Below are positions 30,692 to 33,714 of a stretch of DNA of 33,714 bases, piece after piece. The DNA is taken from the NCBI GenBank assembly GCA_949045875.1, contig CARPYP010000011.1:1-33714 (forward strand). Direction: 5' to 3'. The position numbers were made by a program, and so were the translations under genes. The DNA comes from an uncultured Clostridia bacterium (GTDB lineage: Bacteria > Bacillota > Clostridia > TANB77 > CAG-508). The notes beneath the pieces were generated by a model that ran no database searches, was not told where the DNA came from, and worked only from the letters and a program-made list of their open reading frames with translations. How positions within the stretch are numbered: position 1 is the stretch's first letter; every line of letters begins with the position of its first letter.

Positions 30692-31420
30692 GCCATTAAA
30701 AGTTCCCCTTGGGATATCAAATCTTTTCATCATATTCACATAAGTTATTTTATATTCTTCCTTCAAAAATTTTATAATCTTTTTACATATATCCCTATCT
30801 TCATATAATTTATAAATATGAAGATTTTCTTTTTTACAAAAGTTTATTATTCCAATATCCATTTTCATTTCAATATTTTCATCAATATCAATAAAGTATT
30901 CTGTATTTGATTGTTCAATTATAGAGTTTATATCTATATTTACCCCTGTTTCTATATAAATTTCATTAATTTTATTTTCACAAAGGAAATCTTTATAACT
31001 GGAATAAGTATATTCATCACATCTATTTACTATATTTGCTTTTACAGGGTTGTTATGAATATATTTTATACAATTAATTAAATGTCTTTCATTTAATATT
31101 GGTTCAGTCTTATATCTATCTCTAAAAACAAAACCAACTCTCCCTAATGTTTGATTATAATATTTGGCAAATGCTGTATTTACCTTTTGCATATATTTAG
31201 ATAAGTCATTCAAGTTATTATAATAAATAAGCAAGTGAATATGATTATTCATTATACAATATGAAATTATATAGATACACAGATTCTTTTTTTTAGTTTT
31301 TAAGAGATGTAAATACTTCTCTATATATTCATTTTTATTTAAAATAAATTCTCTATTAATCCCTTGTACTAAAACATGTACAAAATTACTATCTAAATTC
31401 TCTCTTGATTCTCGCGGCAA
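30680..31420 (-). CDS. REP-associated tyrosine transposase (RAYT) with C-terminal HTH
   Basis: A 246-residue minus-strand Y1 transposase. The N-terminus 'PRESRENLDSNFVHVLVQGINREFIL' is the usual RAYT start. The HUH motif is intact in 'MNNHIHLLIY', and the catalytic Tyr is in 'FVFRDRYKTEPI', followed by 'INCIKYIHNNPVKANIV'. A C-terminal region (about 170-246) ends in a helix-turn-helix-like segment (YVNMMKRFDIPRGTFNGLI). The start is probably TTG 31420, 9 bases after AGAGG; the TTG at 31429 touches the ribosome site. It is the better preserved of the two transposases and could act on GTAG-headed hairpins in this genome. Confidence 0.88.
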   Translation of the reverse strand: MPRESRENLDSNFVHVLVQGINREFILNKNEYIEKYLHLLKTKKKNLCIYIISYCIMNNHIHLLIYYNNLNDLSKYMQKVNTAFAKYYNQTLGRVGFVFRDRYKTEPILNERHLINCIKYIHNNPVKANIVNRCDEYTYSSYKDFLCENKINEIYIETGVNIDINSIIEQSNTEYFIDIDENIEMKMDIGIINFCKKENLHIYKLYEDRDICKKIIKFLKEEYKITYVNMMKRFDIPRGTFNGLID

Positions 31421-31495
31421 TTTAATCAACCTCTTTCTTTAACTAAATTTGCCCCCACTTTTATATTTATAACACATTGATATAATTTTTGCAAT

Positions 31496-31523
31496 CTGTT
31501 TTTCTTCTCCGTCCCCAAAAACA
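31496..31523. repeat. 28-bp inverted repeat, right arm
   Basis: Exact reverse complement of 30649-30676. It lies directly at the junction where the sequence changes into the second surface protein gene (first recognisable codons from about 31526). Confidence 0.85.
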
Positions 31524-31525
31524 CA

Positions 31526-33514
31526 AAAACATTAATTACAGCAACATGTAAAGATAATGGTGAAGGAGTTTATACATGTGAATGTGGAGAAACAAAAACA
31601 GATGTAATTCCTGCATCAGAAGAATATCATGATTATGTAGAAATACCATCAGAAGTTGAAAATGTAAAAATTTACAAATGTAATGTTTGTGGAAATGTTA
31701 AAACTGAAATAGTTAAAGAAGAAGCTCATGATCATAATTATCTTGAAATCGAAGGTTCAAGAATAGAAGCAAAATGTACTGAAGAAGGAAAAATATTTAA
31801 ACAATGTGAAGTTTGTGGAGAAAAATTAACAGAAACAATAGCTAAAATAGCTCACAAATCTTCAACAAAAGAAGGACAAGGAAAAATATTAACTGGAGCA
31901 GTATCATGTACAACAGACGGTGAAGAAGAAGTTACATGTGATGTATGTCACCAAAAATTCACAAGACCAATCTCAGCTCATAGCTATGAAAAAGTAACAG
32001 AAGTACCTGCAACATGTACAGCAGAAGGTGTAACAACATATAAATGTAAAGTATGTGGAAAAACAAAAGCAGATACAATTGAAAAAATAGACCATGATTA
32101 TACAAATGCTAAAGAAGTGATACCAGCAGATTGTCAAACAGAAGGATTAACTTTAAGTGTTTGTAAAGTTTGCGGAGATGAAAAAAGAACAATCTCTAAA
32201 AAATTAAATCATACAGGAATAGCTACAAAAGGATGGGTTGAAGTAGACGAAAAAGGAAATTATATTCTTACAGATAAATCTGGAAAATTTGATGCTTCAA
32301 AAATAGACAATACTCAAACAGCTGCAGATTGCGAACATGATTTAATAGAAGCTTTTGAATGTGATACATGTCACAAAATTCAAGTAAAAGTCATAGCTAA
32401 AAAATTAGGACATAGAATAGACTCAACTAAAGATGTTATAGTAGGATCAATTTTATGTGATGAAAAAGGAGTTCCTCAAAAGAATTCAGAAGGGAAATAT
32501 GTTGTAACAAAAGGTGGAAAATCTGATTGTCAACATGCAGAAGTAAAATTATTTACATGCGCAAATGAAGGATGCAAACAAGAAAAAGTTGTAGTGCTTA
32601 CTGAAAAATTAGATCATACACCAAAATCAAATACAACAGTAGTATATGGTGCAACATGTAATGAAGAAGGAAGAAAAACATACACATGTGCAACATGTAA
32701 TGAAAAAATAGAAGAAAAAACAAATGAAAAAGCATTAGGTCATAATTATGCATACGAAGCAGCAACATGTATCAAAGGAGCATCTATTGTATGTACAAGA
32801 GGATGTGAATTAAAAGGAACTGAAGCTGGATATAATGATTTCTATAAAACATTAACAGCAGATCAAAAAACAGCTGTAGATAAAAATACACCATTAGGAC
32901 ATGATTTTGTTGGAACAGTTGTTAATAAAAATGGTAAATATTATGCATTATGTAGAACTTGCGGAGAAAAAGAAGTTACTTTTGATAGTACAGCTAACAC
33001 TATTACATCTGTAGATACATTAAAAGAAGTATGGGCAGTAACTGTTGATGCTAAAACAGGAGTTATCACAGTTGGAGAAAAAGGTGAAGTAGACTCTGAA
33101 AAAACACCATTAAGTATTTCAAGTGTAAAAGCAGGAGTTCATCAATCTGCTACACCACAAGCTAATAATATTACAGTATCTTCAACAGGAAAAACTGTAA
33201 CAGTTACAGAAACAGCTGAAAAAGTAGGAGCAACTACAAATCCTAATGGCGAAACAAAAAAATTTTTCTGTTTAGTATTAGATTTAGGTATAGCTAAAGA
33301 TAAAGTAAAAGTTAGTGCAGGAGATTACAAAATAGAAGCAGATGATTTAACATGTGTGGATCAATGGACTACATCTTCTAATGGAAACCAATTCTTAGTT
33401 TGGTTATCAGCAGAAAAATGTGGAGATAGTGGAATTACTATCACATTCAGTGATGCAGATAATGTTAAAGCTCCAATAGACATTACATTTAATTTTGTAG
33501 CAAATAATGCTTAA
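31526..33514 (+). pseudogene. Second surface repeat protein, 5'-truncated
   Basis: An open frame without any start codon or signal peptide runs from a stop at 31478-31480 to TAA 33512-33514; recognisable coding begins at about 31526, right after the 28-bp arm. The GTG at 32117 is an internal Val codon. About 525 residues hold eight or more Cys/His repeats of the same type as in the first gene (ATCKDNGEGVYTCECGE, ATCTAEGVTTYKCKVCGK and so on), with longer insertions ('LCDEKGVPQKNSEGKY'). They end with the same C-terminal domain. N-terminal 'YPDL' repeats and promoter are absent. The transposase block has taken the place of its 5' end, so it is probably not expressed unless transcribed from within that block. 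Confidence 0.85.
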
Positions 33515-33622
33515 AATAATGTATTAACTTACTTTTGTAAATATATCTAATGAGCATAGATGAAAAACAATTTAATTTAATATAAAAAAACAAAGAGACT
33601 TAATGTCTCTTTGTTTTTTTAT
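33101..33622 (+). repeat. 522-bp direct repeat, copy 2
   Basis: Matches 29442-29963 with one visible difference (T at 33124). It includes the shared C-terminal domain, the 3' UTR and the terminator. Confidence 0.9.
33587..33620 (+). terminator. Terminator after second surface gene
   Basis: Same 13-bp hairpin and T run as at 29928-29961, as part of the 522-bp repeat. Confidence 0.9.
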
Positions 33623-33656
33623 TATAATCATAGAAATTAAAATAATCATTTTATAA

Positions 33657-33714
33657 TTATTTTGAAAGTTTATTTCCATCAGTAGTATCTACATTATATG
33701 TTGTACCATCTATT
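33657..33714 (-). CDS. Possible C-terminus of a minus-strand gene
   Basis: Reading the minus strand from the window edge gives an open frame ending '...DGTTYNVDTTDGNKLSK' and a TAA at 33657-33659. The composition (Thr, Asp, Gly, Asn) resembles exported repeat proteins. It would be convergent with the gene before it. Only about 19 codons are visible, so this is weak. Confidence 0.3.
   Translation of the reverse strand, partial: IDGTTYNVDTTDGNKLSK

Noticed and set aside
32117..33514. Independent gene starting at GTG 32117
   Set aside because: The Cys/His repeats continue in frame upstream to about 31526, so this GTG is an internal Val codon and has no ribosome site.

Overview
The window is a very AT-rich piece of a Gram-positive, Clostridia-like genome. 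TAA, TAG and TGA all act as stops (genetic code 11). Strong AGGAGG-type ribosome sites, an LCP wall-polymer ligase, an AbrB-type regulator and phage genes of Firmicutes type support this. Species cannot be set from the sequence alone; an uncultured gut Clostridia lineage is my inference.

Left end (1-3240): the lysis end of a prophage. It holds a structural-protein tail, small conserved proteins, two holin-like membrane proteins, a PG-binding/M15 endolysin, a PBECR-like nuclease domain protein, a small structured RNA candidate with its own promoter and terminator, and an XRE repressor flanked by two copies of one palindromic operator. 3382-6873: a degraded integrated element bounded by a 96-bp direct repeat (one mismatch). 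Inside are a broken tyrosine integrase fused head-on to a DUF6076 fragment, an AbrB-like regulator, two XRE regulators, a 46-aa protein and the front half of a group II intron reverse transcriptase.

Middle (6940-24658): chromosomal genes. ccdA plus a membrane-anchored thioredoxin form a thiol-redox pair, followed by argS. Then comes a surface polysaccharide locus: LCP ligase, initiating sugar-phosphate transferase, five glycosyltransferases (one DUF4422, one StrF-like), a Wzy-like polymerase, UDP-galactopyranose mutase (frameshifted here), a Wzx flippase, and rmlD-A-C-B for dTDP-L-rhamnose. Together they predict a rhamnose- (and, if glf works, galactofuranose-) containing polymer that is assembled on undecaprenyl phosphate, flipped, polymerised and attached to peptidoglycan.

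Right end (24808-33714): an AAA/DUF4143 ATPase, a small Na+/Ca2+-exchanger-family protein, and a large secreted repeat protein with three 'YPDL..AFG' repeats, about nine Cys/His repeats and a unique C-terminal domain. The last 522 bp of this gene and its terminator are repeated almost exactly (one mismatch) at the end of a second, 5'-truncated paralogue. Between the two copies sit two REP-associated (Y1/HUH) transposases in tail-to-tail orientation, with a 28-bp inverted repeat around the second. GTAG-headed hairpins of the kind such transposases act on are scattered in intergenic regions. The most unusual items are the structured RNA next to the nuclease gene, the tandem attachment-like repeats, and the surface-gene/RAYT recombination region.
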